Source of the DNA: Strongylocentrotus purpuratus
Taxonomy: Eukaryota > Echinodermata > Echinoidea > Camarodonta > Strongylocentrotidae
Length of the DNA stretch: 64,000 nt
Direction: 5' to 3'
NCBI RefSeq assembly: GCF_000002235.5
Contig: NW_022145607.1
Coordinates: 38,988,029-39,052,028, forward strand
How positions within the stretch are numbered: position 1 is the first letter of the stretch; every line of letters begins with the position of its first letter. The translations under genes were made by a program, and so were the position numbers. This document shows positions 1 through 11,345 of this stretch, piece after piece. Under the pieces are notes generated by a model. That model saw only the letters and a program-made list of their open reading frames with translations. It was not told the origin of the DNA and searched no databases.

Positions 1-543
1 ATATGTCCGATTATAGGCATGTGTGACAATAAAAGTTTTGTTTTTCACGTTCCTGGGGTATTATTTTTTCCAAAGGTGTTAAATGTGTGTTTTGTCATAC
101 TTAATAAAATAAACTGAATATCTTATAATTCAACGATTTCTTCAAGTAGGCCTACTTTTATTAATTTCTTCAACTGCTTAAAAGTAAGGCTACAAATGCT
201 TTGTTATTGTAGAGCTGTAGTGTGAACAGGCTACTTAGTAATTCACATGTATAGATTGGTGCACATCATTATGCTTGATCATCCTCTCCTATCTGTTTGT
301 TTTCATTCCTCTGTTAGTCATCCTTTATTTGCTACCTATGATATTTGAATATTCATTATTTCCTTTTATTATATAAATGATCATGTAAATCCCTATATAT
401 GCAAAATAAACCCTGGAGGTTTAAAGTTGTAAAGCCCATGGCAGTTCAACACACGCAATCATGAAATAAAGGTGTCTTCATCGAAGTGTCTCTGTAAGTT
501 TAGAACCACGCCCTGTGCCTACCCGCTCAGGCCACTCTACATT
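1..543. other. AT-rich noncoding DNA, no gene seen
   Basis: Unique-looking AT-rich sequence with many stops in all frames. Nothing here resembles a known protein family. It ends where a hAT-like terminus begins. Confidence 0.5.
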
Positions 544-894
544 CAGGGGCGTCGCTAAAGGGGGAGAAACTGAATTCAGACAATTAGGCTTAAGAGTAGA
601 GAACGGTATACAACAAATTGTTTTCTTTCTATAATAATTTAATGAAACGTCTAAGCCTCCGCGCTTCGTGTGGGATGGGGAAACTGAATTCAGACAAGGA
701 TTAAGAGTCGAGAACGGTACAACAAATCGTCTTCTTTTCATAATAATTTAATGGAACGTCTAAGCTACTGCGCTTCGCGTGGGATGCCTTTCACCCATCC
801 CCTCCCCCACCTAGGGAGCGCTTTGCGCACTCTTTAAGTGATTCGCTTGCTCAATACCGCCCCTCCCTGAAATAAGATCCTAGCTACGCGCCTG
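544..894. mobile_element. Small hAT-like non-autonomous element holding satellite monomers
   Basis: The left end reads CAGGGGCGTCGCTAAAGG and the right end, on the reverse strand, CAGGCGCGTAGCTAGGATC. These are imperfect terminal inverted repeats of the CAGGnGCG type common in invertebrate hAT-like elements. CATT lies directly outside both ends, but a full 8-bp target duplication is not visible. The interior holds about two copies of the satellite monomer (attcagacaaggattaagag, then cgcttcgcg) that forms longer arrays near 19-20 kb and 60.3-60.7 kb. There is no transposase, so it must be non-autonomous. Confidence 0.6.
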
Positions 895-1799
895 CATTAA
901 AATATATAGCTATGATGCTTACTAAGTTGACGAAATAATTTGTATATTGATGTCGTCGACGACAATGACCATTTGCGCATAACAATTTAGCCTTTGGCCC
1001 CGGGTTTATAGGGTTAAATTTGTAGATATTGGAACATTTGATTTTGTCGGTAATTAATTGGTGGCTTGTTTTGTCGGGAATCGTTGACCTCTATTCCCCC
1101 CCCCCCCCACTGAAAAAGGACTAGCGACGCCACTGACGACACATCAGGCCTATACTTGCGTTTTGTGAGAGGCTCAAGTATCCGGGCCAGCTATTTATAG
1201 TTGAGTAAGTTTTGAAGAAAAACAAAAACGAGTACTCGCTCTCCAATCGTATTGGTTATTGGGGAATTTCGAATGTCATCACATATATGTTTTTTTCCTT
1301 TTAACATAATAATTGTTTTGCGACTCAACTCAGGCCTGACTAAATATAAACTTTTTCGTAAGGCAACAGACAAGTAATTTAGTCATATACCTGATGAACA
1401 TTTGAAGATTTCCTACACTAGTGCCTGGCCGTGCGTGTTCCATATTTGAACACTAAGTTGCACCTGAAATTGCAACATGTGCATTATAAGCTCCAAACGC
1501 TTTCTTTCAAACAAATACACCAACAAAAAATCCCCAAAGCTTGAATGCATACTATTTCACAAGATGTAATTAAACAATATGATTTATATTAATGATACAC
1601 TGACATGTACATGCAAATGCATGATAATTTTTGCGCTTCTTGCTCCCAGCAAGATAGTTTCCTTCTACATTTAATTTTGTTGCTGTTATGAGTTTATGAG
1701 TTTATATTCATATTTTGTTATCAAACAAGAATAAATAAATGAATATATAAATACATTTGTACAATGATAATTGTAAATTGATGATAGAAGAACCAATGA
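895..1799. other. Noncoding, with an isolated TE-end-like motif
   Basis: No coding potential is seen. A poly-C run near 1098-1109 is followed by a GACTAGCGACGCCACTG-like end (about 1120-1137) that resembles the right end of a hAT-like element. Its matching left end was not identified. The rest is AT-rich. Confidence 0.4.
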
Positions 1800-1886
1800 A
1801 AATCGCAACTGATCTTCCCTAATTCCTTTTCTTTTCTTCCTCTTTGTTTTTTGTCCCTTTCTCTCCTCTTTCCCTTTCACTTCCCT

Positions 1887-1922
<36 letters not shown>

Positions 1923-3317
1923 AGTTTGCTGAGGGTGGCAGGGGCCCTTCGCCCCCTCCCCCCGATCCACGCGATTTTGGTGGGATTAATCGCAACTGAT
2001 CTCTGCTTCTTTTCACCCTTTTCTTTTCTCCTTCCTCTTTTGTGTTTCATTTTAGTTCTCCTCTTTCCCTTTCCCTTCTTTCTCTTTTTTTTTGGCGGGG
2101 AGGGGGTGGGGTGGTCGGGGAGGGGGGGGGGGGCAGAGACAAAGGCCTTTCTCCGCGATCCACATCTTGTTTGCAGAAAAATTGCAACTGATATTCCTTC
2201 TTTTCTTTTCCTCTTTTGTTTCTTTCCCTTTCCTTCCTTCTCTCTTGTTTTGCGCGGGGGGGGGGGGGGACAACAGCATGGGCGGCAAGGCCCTTCCGGC
2301 CCCCAATCTCCTTCTTTTCGCTTTTTCTTTTCTTCTTCTTTTTCTCTTATTTCCCTTTCCCTTCTTTTCCTTCCTTCTCTCTCTCTCTTTGCTAAGGGGG
2401 GGGGGGGAGGGGTATAAATCGGGACAAATTGCAACTGATCTCCCCTACCTTTCTTCTTCCTCTTTTTTCCCCCTTTCCCTTCCCTTACTTCTCTCTCTCT
2501 CTCTCACACATTTTAGTTTGCTGAGGGAGGCAGGGGCCTTTCGCCCCCTCCCCCCGATCCACACGAATTTGGTGGGATTAATCGCAACTGATCTTTGCTT
2601 CTTTTCACCCTTTTCTTTTCTTCTTCCTCTTTTGTGTTCCATTTTAGCTCTCCTCTTTCCCAACTGATATCCCTTCTTTTCTTTTCTTCTTTTGTTTCTT
2701 ACCCTTTCCTTCCTTCTCTCTTGTTTTGCGGGGGGGGGGGTGAGGCAACAGCATGGGCGGCAAGGCCCTTCCGCCCTCCCCCCGATCTCCTTCTTTTCCC
2801 CTTTTTCTTTTCTTCTTCCTTTCCTCTTCTCTCTTCTTTCCCTTTCCCTTCTTTTCCTTCCTTCTCTCTCTCTCTCTCTTTGTTTGCCAGGGGAGGGCAG
2901 GCGAAGGCCTTTCGCCCCCGATCCACACCGCGTGATGGGAAAAACCACAATTGATCTCCCGTACCTTTCTTTTCTTTCCCTTTCCCTTCTCTTCCTTTCT
3001 CTCTCTTTTAAGTATGCTGTAGAAGGGGGGGGGGAACAAGGGCCATTTGCCCTCCCCCCGATCCCCAACTTGTTGGCGGGAAAACTGTAACTGATATCCC
3101 CTTCTTTTCTTTCTTTCCCTTTATCTCCTCTTTTCCCTTTTTTCTTTCCCTTCTCTTCCTTCTTTCTTTCTTTTTGCTTGGGGGGGGGGGGGCAACAACC
3201 TGGGAAGCAAAGCCCTTTCGGCGGCTCCCCGATCTCCTTCTTTCCCCTTTTCTTTTCTTCTTCCTTTCCCTTTGTCTCTTCTTTCCTTTTCCTTTATTTT
3301 TCCTTCCTTCTTTCTCT

Positions 3318-3357
<40 letters not shown>

Positions 3358-3596
3358 GCCGAGGGGAGGGGGGAGGGGGTGGCAAAGGCCTTTCGCCCCC
3401 GATCTCCTTCTTTTCCCCCTTTTCTTTTCTTCTTCCTCTTCTTCCTTTCCCTTACTCTCCGCTTTACCTTCTCTCTCTCTCTGACTCTCTCTCTCTCTCT
3501 CTCTCTCTTCATTTTTTTGTTGGCGGTTTGGGGTCAAGACCCTCTCGCCCCGCGCCCCCCCCCCCTCCCCCATGGACCCGCGCCGGGAAGACCTGT
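1800..3596. repeat. Pyrimidine-rich complex minisatellite
   Basis: The + strand is almost entirely C and T over 1.8 kb, with (CT)n runs (for example 1890-1918 and 3320-3355), interrupted by short G-runs. A phrase close to gcaactgatctcccttc recurs at about 1808, 1988, 2178, 2426, 2580, 2658, 2943 and 3083. A second phrase, ggcaaggcccttccgccccc, also recurs. Spacing is irregular (about 80-285 bp), so the unit has been rearranged. The same family occurs as the reverse complement at about 17290-17960 inside a hAT-type element. Open frames across it are composition artefacts rich in Ser/Leu/Phe or Arg/Glu/Lys. Confidence 0.85.
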
Positions 3597-4872
3597 AGTG
3601 TAGTCCCTAGCTAGCTGGCAAAGCTGAATATCGGTTATCCAGTCGTTTCATTCATTAAGTATAATTATACTTGTATTAGTGGGGGCTGTTAGGGATATTT
3701 TGGTGCAGATTCTTCTAAAAGCACCAAATTTGCCCCAGAGGTAGATTATACCATACTATTACGATTTCTGCCGGACGCCAAGAAGGGCGCTCTCTGGGAC
3801 TGCCATCTTGGGCAAATCCAAAATGGCCACTATCTGAGTTAAAGGTCAAGCGTAGTTCCAAAAGGAAAAGCGCTTGTATGATTATAGTTTATATATTTAT
3901 AGGGTTTTGGGGGTCAGAGAATCTGATTTTGATGTTCTTTCATTGATTTGAGGTCTCCTTGGGGCTGCCTTACTCGTCATATTGGTCAAATCCAAAATGG
4001 CCGCCATCTGAGTTACAGGTCAAGTATAGTTATGAAAGGAAATGGGCTAGTATGATAAAAGTTGATGAATTCATTGGGTTTTCGGGGTCGGATAATCTGA
4101 TTATGATGTTCTTTTATCCATTAGCGAGTTCGTAATTGCACACTCCGCATGCGCCAAAATCGGGAACGAACTTTTACAAAGATTACATGGACATAAAGAG
4201 AGCTGAGAGAGGAACTGTAATTTGTTTTTGTGTGCTGGCCTTTCCTTTGTGAATGATCACATCTGACACATCAGTCACCGAAAATCATTTCTGAATGTCG
4301 GAATTGGTTCTTTATGGTAAACTTTACTTGGAATCTGGTCATCGGTAAAGTATTATCGGCATTATCGTGATCCAAGTCCCCAGGGACTCGACCTTTATGT
4401 CTAGACGTTGCATAATGCAATTCTTATTGGTATTTTATTCCATCTCAGAGTGATTATAGACGTTATTTTTTAAGGATAATAAAGATAAAGCTGTCTGGGT
4501 TTTTAAATTGATATTTAAATTGCACTGCTCCTACTTCGTGCTTTGTTCACACTCCCCTGTTCTATAAAGGGTGTTTTCTCTATTTGATCATCAACAGAAG
4601 CAAAATGCTAGGCCACGAACTTTTCGAAGCGTGACCAGATTATAAGTATGCTTAAATGGGGTATTGATGTATGTAGAAAAAACAGGATTAAGATCCCATG
4701 CAACGCTTCGAAATTTAAAAGAAGAATAAGAAAAATAAAGTTGAGATTTCACCTTTATGTCTAGACGTTGCACAATGCAATTCGTTTTGGTATTTTAATT
4801 CCATCTCAGAGTGATTATTTCTTAAATGAAGTGAAAGGACTCTTGAAAATAAAATAGCCCTTTCAGTTTCAT

Positions 4873-5625
4873 TTCGCACCAGAAAGCACGATCACATCAC
4901 TCCAGTCATCCGCACCCTACATTGGCTCTTAATTCCCCAACGTATCCAATTCAAGATTCTTTTCTCACGTTCCACATCATCCATCAACACGCACCATCAT
5001 ACCTGATTGAACTGATCTCACCCAAACAGACTACCGGCATGAACCTTAGATCATCATCCAGACCCCAGCTCGCACTTGGTCCTCGCACCCACAACCGCTA
5101 TGGTAACAGGGCCTTCTCAGTCTGTGCCCCCACTCTTTGGAACATTCTCCCCGCCCATATCCAGGACTCACCCACCATTGACATTTTCAAAAAGAATCTA
5201 AAAACTCATCTATTCCAAAAGCAACCCAAATAACTCTAAAATAAGTTCGAATAAATATTACCATGCCTTTATTATGTCTTTTCAAATAATTACTATTACT
5301 GATATAATGTGTTAATTTCCAAGGAATTTACATGTTTTGTTAATTTCTTTAGTAATGTTAGTAATGTTTGATCTTCTTGGTAATTTGAGTAATGTCAATT
5401 TGTTAAGTTATGATAGAAATATTTGATTTTCTTGTTAATATAAGTAATGATAATTAGTTAAGTTATGTAGGTAATATTTTGTTTTCTTGGTAATTTGAGT
5501 AATGTTAATTCCATTAGTAATATCGATTTTGTTTGAAGTAATTTTGATTTGTGTACATGTACAGCGCTTTGAAACTTTTGTCACAAGCGCTATTTAAATT
5601 TGTCATATTATTATTATTATTCTTA
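4873..5625 (+). pseudogene. 5'-truncated CR1/L2-type LINE fragment
   Basis: The sequence encodes the end of a reverse transcriptase ORF. Near 4890-4920 it matches the usual ITPVIRTLHW phrase. After a frameshift near 5000, residues APSYLIELISPKQTTGMNLR and RYGNRAFSVCAPTLWN are readable, ending at a stop near 5231. The fragment ends in a 3' tail with aagcgctatttaaat followed by (ATT)n at about 5605-5620, typical of CR1/L2 insertions. The neighbouring direct-repeat copy near 6420 shows the uninterrupted target. TTTCATTT-like bases flank both sides, fitting a short target duplication. Confidence 0.8.
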
Positions 5626-6152
5626 TTTCATTTTAGACATAAACTCTAATCCATCCTTTGATATTTAAACTGCACTACTCCCATTGTGTGCTTTTTCACA
5701 CTCTCCCTGATCTATAAAGACTGCTTTCTTTATTTGATCATCAACAGAAGCGAAAGGCTAGGCCACGAACTTTTCGAAGCGTGACCAGATTATAAGTATG
5801 CTTAAATGGGGTATTGATGTATGTAGAAAAAACAGGATTAAGATCCCATGCAACGCTTCGAAATTTAAAAGAAGAATAAGAAAAATAAAGTTGAGATTCA
5901 ACCTTTATGTCTAGACGTTGCATAATGCAATTCGTTTTGGTATTTTATTCCATCTCAGAGTGATTATAGAAGTTATTTTTTAAGGATAATAAAGATAAAG
6001 CTGTCCGGGTTTTTAAAGATAATGCGTCAAAACAAATCGAACAAGCTGTTTATTTCTTTATTCATGGTCTGTTTCTACTGTTTATCTATTTTCATTGCCA
6101 ACCCTCGAAAACGAATTTAGTATGCATTTCACAGAGGAAGTTTGCATAGGAG

Positions 6153-6155
<3 letters not shown>

Positions 6156-6206
<51 letters not shown>
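6156..6206. repeat. (AT)n microsatellite
   Basis: About 25 uninterrupted AT dinucleotides. Confidence 0.98.
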
Positions 6207-6209
<3 letters not shown>

Positions 6210-7511
6210 AATTATTTATTGGGCTTATTTTGCTTTCTAATGGATCCGTACAATATGGCACAGCTTTAGGGGCCTGGAAGAGCCCCTACCAGGGGTTCCA
6301 GGGCGGAGCCCTAGGATGCTCTCGAGTTTATTTGACTTTCAAGAGAAAGTGTCTCTAAGATATAAAGAGAGGTTATTTCTTCAATGAAGTGAAAGGACTC
6401 ATGAAAATAAAATAGCCCTTTCATTTCATTTTAGAAATAAACTCTAATCCATCCCTTGATATTTAAATTGCACTGCTCCTACTTCGTGCTTTGTTCAAAC
6501 TCCCCTTGATCTATAAAGGGTGCTTTCTCTATTTGATCATCAACAGAAGCAAAATGCTAGGCCACGAACTTTTCGAAGCGTGACCAGATTCAAAGCATGC
6601 TTAAATTAAGATTAAGGATTAAGATCCCATGTAACGCTTCGAAATGTAAAGAAGAATGAGAAAACTAAAGTTGAGATTCGACCGTTATGTCTAGACGTTG
6701 CTTAATGCATTTCGTATTGGTATTATCTCTCGTCTGACAGTGATTAGAGACGTTATTTATATGGATAATAAAGATAAAGCTGTCCGGCGGGTCTTTGAAC
6801 ATAATGCTTCAAAACAAATCAAACAAGCTGTTTATTTCTTTATTCATGGTCTGTTTTTACTGTTTATCTTTGCCAATCCTCGAAAACGAATGTATTATGC
6901 ATTTCACAGAGGAAAGTTTGCATATTGATGAAACATATGGGCGCAGGCCAAGATTTAAACCCACTCAAGTGTGAATTTGGCGCATCTTCACTCATCTTCT
7001 TCAACTAGGAAATGGACTTCATTGTAGCCTTAGGACAGGATGGTGAAATAAAATTGATAAAAGAACATCATAATCAGATTATCCGACCCCGGAAACCCCA
7101 TGAATTCATCAACTTTTATCATACTGGTCCTTTTCCTTTTGAAACTACGCTTGACCTTTAACTCGGATGGCGGCCATTTTTTATTTGGCCAATATGGCCA
7201 GCATGACAGCCCCAAGGAGACCTGCAATAGTGATACAAGCAACATCAAAATCAGATTCTCTGACCCAGAAAACCCCCTTACTATATAATTTTTTTTATCA
7301 TTTTAGCTCTTTTCCTTTTGGAACTACTATTGATCTGGAACTATCAAATGGCGGCCATTTTGGATTTGACCAATATTACCAGTATGACCCGAGGAGATCT
7401 CAAATCGATGAAAGTATATCATAATCAGATTCTCTGACCCCGAAAACCCCATAAATATATAAACTTTTATCATACTAGCCCATTTTCTTTCGTAACTACA
7501 CTTGACCTGTA

Positions 7512-7725
7512 GGTGACACGACATTTGCTCCTGCGACAATTGCTCCGGGCTTTATTTCGTCTAAGATGTAGGGTTAGGGTTAGGGTTTCAATAGGGTTTT
7601 ATGTTAGGTTTAGGGTTAGGTTTAGGGTAGGGTATAGTGTTGAATCCAGGGTTGAAGTTAGCCATTCGATTAGTGTATGAAATTTACAGCGGAGCAATTG
7701 TCGCCGGAGCAAATGTCATGGAATC
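7512..7725. mobile_element. 214-bp hAT-type MITE with 8-bp target duplication and TTAGGG-like core
   Basis: GACCTGTA occurs directly before (7504-7511) and directly after (7726-7733) the element, an exact 8-bp target duplication. The ends are inverted: GACATTTGCTCC followed by GCGACAATTGCTCCG on the left, and their reverse complement on the right. The core contains tagggttagggttagggttt and further TTAGG-like units (about 7568-7632). The 8-bp duplication fits hAT-type transposition. The insertion lies in the right arm of the larger fold-back element, so it is younger. Confidence 0.88.
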
Positions 7726-8082
7726 GACCTGTAACTATCAGATGGCGGCCATTTTGGATTTGACCAATATGACCAGTATGGCAGCCCCAAGGAGATCTTA
7801 AATTGATGAAAGAATATCATAATCAGATTCTCTGACCCCCAAAACCCCATAAATATATAAACTATTATCATACAACCGCTTTTCCTTTTGGAACTACGCT
7901 TGACCTTTAACTCAGATGGCGGCCATTTCGAATTTGCCCAATATGGCATACCCAGAGGGTACCCTTCTTGGCGTCCGGAAGAAATCGTAAAAGTATGGTA
8001 TAATCTACCTCTGGGCCAAATTTGGTGCTTTTAGAAGAATCTGCACCAAACAACCCCTATTTAGCCCTAACAGCCTCCACTA

Positions 8083-8569
8083 TATTGACTATGTATATGT
8101 GTGGACTAGAGTACGGACATTCGGTGCGGCAGGCGGACTATTGGTGCGAGACCTCTTCCGCATGGATTGTCCGTCAGACATTTGAGGCGCGCACGGAATG
8201 TCCGACACGGACATTCTGCGCGAATAAAATCCGCACCGATCGTCCGCTCTCGATCGATCTCTAATAGTCGGACGATCGGTGCGGATTACATTCTACGCGG
8301 TCACACCGGCCATACGTAAATGGCAGTGACGGTAACGACGAATTAGGAGGAAGGGGTGCATACGTGAACTACAAGCGTATTGGGGATGATCATACTATCA
8401 TTTTAGAGTGTGCAATCTGGGTCAGAATCCAGCATAATATATTTATAAAAAAAGAGGTTCACATAAAAGCACTCATGATAAAGCCGCGCCCGGCCCCTAC
8501 AACATCATTTTGGATTTTCAGATGATGGGGCGGGTGGCAGGGGTAGGGGGCAAAGTTCGCCCCACTCTT
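8083..8569. other. Noncoding stretch with GC-rich inverted repeats
   Basis: No gene is seen. The part 8110-8320 is richer in CpG than its surroundings and contains several cggacattc and accgatcgtccg motifs in both orientations, suggesting another degraded inverted-repeat element. Confidence 0.4.
8228..8287. repeat. 19-bp perfect inverted repeat
   Basis: AATCCGCACCGATCGTCCG at 8228-8246 is exactly inverted at 8269-8287, with a 22-bp spacer. Confidence 0.85.
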
Positions 8570-9250
8570 CAAGTACCCCCCCCCCCCAAAAGGGCCACTT
8601 TTACTATGTAAAGAAGTGCCCCTTCCCCTTTTTAACTCGGATAAGCGCACATTTCATCAACACATGTGCCCCCTTTCCTATCTGATAAGGGCTATTTAGA
8701 AAAATGAGGCCCTTCATAAATAAAAAGTGTCCCTTTTCATCTCTGGTAAATGACCATTTTCATATATATGAAGTTAATTCGTTTCACTTCAGTGCGCTCT
8801 TCACCTCCGATAATTGCCCCTATTCGAATCTGAGAGATGCTCATTTTACCTTGAAAAGTACCCCTTCCCCTCCTGATAAGTACTCTTTTCATCTATGATG
8901 GGTGCCCATTTTCACCTTTGCTAACTGCCCTTTAATTTTGAATCGTGCCCCTTTTCCTTTCTATATAGGGACCTATCCCCTTTTCATAAATACCCCTTTT
9001 CACCTCTGATAAATCAATTTCTGATGGATGCCCCTTTTCCGTCGACAAATGCCCATTTCCCATACTCATAAGTGCCCTATCTCACTTCTGGTGAGTGCCT
9101 CCTTTCAGGTGTAAGAAGTGCCCAGTTTGAACCTTTGATAATTACTCTTTGTACCTTGACACATGCTCCTTTTCTTTTCTAATAAGTGTCTTTAACCCTT
9201 TCGATATGTGTCCCCTTAACCTCTCATCATCGGGGGGGGGGGGGGCACGT
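8570..9250. repeat. Degenerate minisatellite
   Basis: A phrase near gtgccccttttcacctctg, followed by ataa, recurs about 15-20 times with many changes, roughly every 25-50 bp. The array is flanked by poly-C (about 8577-8587) and poly-G (9232-9244) runs. Open frames follow the repeat and are not credible genes. Confidence 0.7.
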
Positions 9251-10559
9251 GCCCCCCTAACCTGCTCATCATTAGTCTTGCACCAAATTTAAAGCGACTA
9301 AGAGTAATTTCCCCTAAAGCTCGCTCGCTCGCTCGCATTTATAGATGATACAATTATATGTCACTTTAAAACAAATGTTTTTTTAGTGTTCCGTGATGCT
9401 TATAACCCCATCATGATTTTTTTTTTCTTCCTCTTTATAAGATGTAATTTTTTTACTCTACGACCTCACAGATCTTACATTTTTTCTCGCTCGCTTTGCT
9501 CGCTCGCAAATGAATATTCAGACAATCACACTTAGCCGAAAGTGTGATGCTTAAGCAATAACTTGTATGATATATAAAGAAAAACAAATATTGAAATCGT
9601 CCCTGATAATGGGATCACAATGAAAGGGTATATACCAATGTCTAAAAAAATGTATATTTTCGCTTTGAGATTTCGCTTTGTAGGTGCCCTTTTTTGTTGG
9701 TGCTTTCCACTTTGGAAATAGCTCCTCCGCCCCTGCTTACGCATTAGCGCCAGCGTGTGTGTGGGGGGGGGGGGGTTCCTCTCTAGCTCTGAAGCTGATT
9801 TTTTTTTTATACCTAGATTCGTGCGATTCGGTTAATACTTTTAGAGGGAGTCTGATGGGTGATGTGCCCCCCTCTGAAGCTGACATTTTTTTGGATTTTT
9901 GAAACTGGATTCGTGCGTTTTGGTTAACAATTTTTTGGGGAGTCTGATTTGATTTCAAAACACCTGCAGTTAATGCGTGATGGTGTTGCAGCCTCTCTTT
10001 CCCCGAAAATTTAAAAATTACCAATATGCATTTGTTATATCTTATCTCGTATATTTTTGTGACAATTAACACTTTTCACAACATACATAAGCTCAAATTT
10101 CCGCTCACTCGCTTCGCTCACTCGCCAAATTATTAAACCAGGAAATAGATATTGGGGCAAGAGGCTTCAGCCCCCACTGACGGAAATGTCAAAAAAAAAT
10201 TGCGCGCGAGCATAACTTGAAAACGGGGAATGTTGATATCGGACAAGAGATGTGACGTGAGCATGTCCCCTTTCCAAAATAATTGTGCCCGTTTGTAGGT
10301 ACCAATACACTATTAAAGTACAGTGCTTCCAATATGACCTTGTCAGTATTGGTAAGTTTATATAACGGTCTGCACGAATTTCGAATTTCCGGCCCCCCCT
10401 ATTGGAAAATCCTGGATCCGCGCCTGGGGTTTGGAGCTCTCGAGAGCCCACCCATTCCGCGGGATTCCCTTCGCAAGTTTGTTTACCCTTCCATTTTCCG
10501 GCTCTATTTACAAGCTAAAGAATATTTGTTTTTCATCTTTCGCTTGTTTTTATAGTCGG
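9251..10559. other. Noncoding repeats and a TE terminus
   Basis: No gene is supported. CGCTCGCTCGC-like clusters lie at about 9321-9340, 9485-9510 and 10097-10125. A roughly 100-bp segment with gattcgtgcg and ggttaa is tandemly duplicated at about 9785-9960. A run ending ggatccgcgcctg at 10426 looks like a right terminus of a hAT-like element. The partner left end and target duplication were not found. Confidence 0.5.
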
Positions 10560-11345
10560 GAGGAATATGGGAAATTACGGGTATACGGACCGCACGCATG
10601 TGCGTGCATCGGATGGATTTCCATGGTCGATCGCACATGCGTGCGCCCCTATATAAGAAGGTTTCCTCCCGCCGCGATGGCAGAAAACCAGAGAACAGAA
10701 CCAGACACCGAGTATTAGAGCTACACTCGAAGAATCACTACGGAGACATCACAGCAAGGAGCATCAACGGACATCAACGGATTCTCAACATAGTGACGGC
10801 TATCGGTGAGTAGCACTTTACTTTCTCAAGCTAAGTGATCAGTCTGAGTCACACGTTTGCTTCGCTGCACTGCCTGGTGTCCTGTGATCACTGGACGAAA
10901 GATCGGTGACAATAGGTACCCAGAGTCCCTGTTTAGTAATGGCTTAATTCACCTTTCTTACCCAGAAGTGAAAAACAGAGTAGTCCTTCCTTTTGCCAAC
11001 ACTATATCCTCTCGCCTGAAACGAGCATTCCAAGACAAGGACATCAGTGTTGCCTTCAAAAGCCCTAATACACTAAGAAGTGTCTACCCAAAAGACAAAA
11101 TCCCAAGAGAGGAAAAGACAGGTATTGTGTACAAGATCACGTGCACAGACTGTGACAATTCATATGTTGGGGAAACTCTGGGTACCTATTGTCACCAGTC
11201 TTGACTTTGGTCCAGTGATCACAGGACACCAGGCAGTGCAGCGAAGCAAACGTGTGACTCAGACTGATCACTTAGCTTGAGAAAGTCCACAGGAGTGGAC
11301 GAAAGCTTGCATATCAAAGTTGCTTTATGGTTTCTCACTTCCACT
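10560..11345 (+). pseudogene. Penelope-like retroelement remnant (RT thumb to GIY-YIG start)
   Basis: From about 10945 to 11174 the + strand encodes the linker between a Penelope-type reverse transcriptase and its GIY-YIG endonuclease: VLPFANTISSRLKRAF, then TLRSVYPKDK, then GIVYKITCTDC and YVGE, which is the GIY-YIG entry motif. The frame is broken straight after the YVGET position by an inverted copy of upstream sequence. A TATA-like box (cctatataag, near 10650) and the leader following it may belong to the element's terminal repeat. The catalytic RT core is absent, so this is a dead fragment. The family assignment is by motif recognition only. Confidence 0.65.
10820..11286. repeat. Inverted repeat bracketing the Penelope-like fragment
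   Basis: The arm at 10820-10926 (starting actttctcaagctaagtgat) is inverted at 11175-11286 (ending at gcttgagaaagt). Identity is high apart from a short difference around ggacgaaagatc versus agtcttgactttggtcc. The spacer is about 250 bp. Penelope-like elements are known to carry terminal repeats in complex, sometimes inverted, arrangements, which would explain this layout. Confidence 0.8.

Larger units (their letters stand above)
4440..6850 (+). repeat. Three direct copies of a roughly 0.4 kb internal repeat
   Basis: A block including tttgatcatcaacagaagc, aggccacgaacttttcgaag and ctttatgtctagacgttgc appears at about 4440-4872, 5626-6050 and 6400-6850, with high similarity between copies. The LINE fragment separates copies 1 and 2. 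An (AT)n tract and a short GC-rich piece separate copies 2 and 3. Small open frames inside are not conserved as coding sequence. Confidence 0.7.
3677..8082. mobile_element. 4.4 kb fold-back element with long inverted arms
   Basis: The left end (TAGTGGGGGCTGTTAGGG) and the right end (CCCTAACAGCCTCCACTA) are inverted repeats. The inversion continues inward: left arm about 3677-4117, right arm about 7040-8082. The arms contain repeated units with the phrase aaatccaaaatggccgcc and a phrase close to ggtcggataatctgattatg. The right arm is longer because it holds more units and an inserted MITE (7512-7725). The interior consists of direct repeats and a LINE fragment. No transposase is visible, so the element would be non-autonomous. 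Its superfamily and target duplication were not resolved. Confidence 0.65.

Noticed and set aside
1686..3614. Many overlapping 60-207 residue open frames on both strands
   Set aside because: All are Ser/Leu/Phe- or Arg/Glu/Lys-only translations of the pyrimidine-rich minisatellite. They have no domain content and follow the repeat period.
6095..6358. 87-residue frame with an Ile/Tyr repeat
   Set aside because: It is a translation of the (AT)n microsatellite and flanking repeat.
7560..7640. Chromosome-end telomere or fusion site
   Set aside because: The TTAGGG-like units are short, degenerate and enclosed in a MITE with an 8-bp target duplication.
10431..10813. Small open frames around the TATA-like box at 10650
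   Set aside because: They are short, overlapping and in different frames, and lie in what appears to be Penelope-like terminal sequence. No domain is seen.
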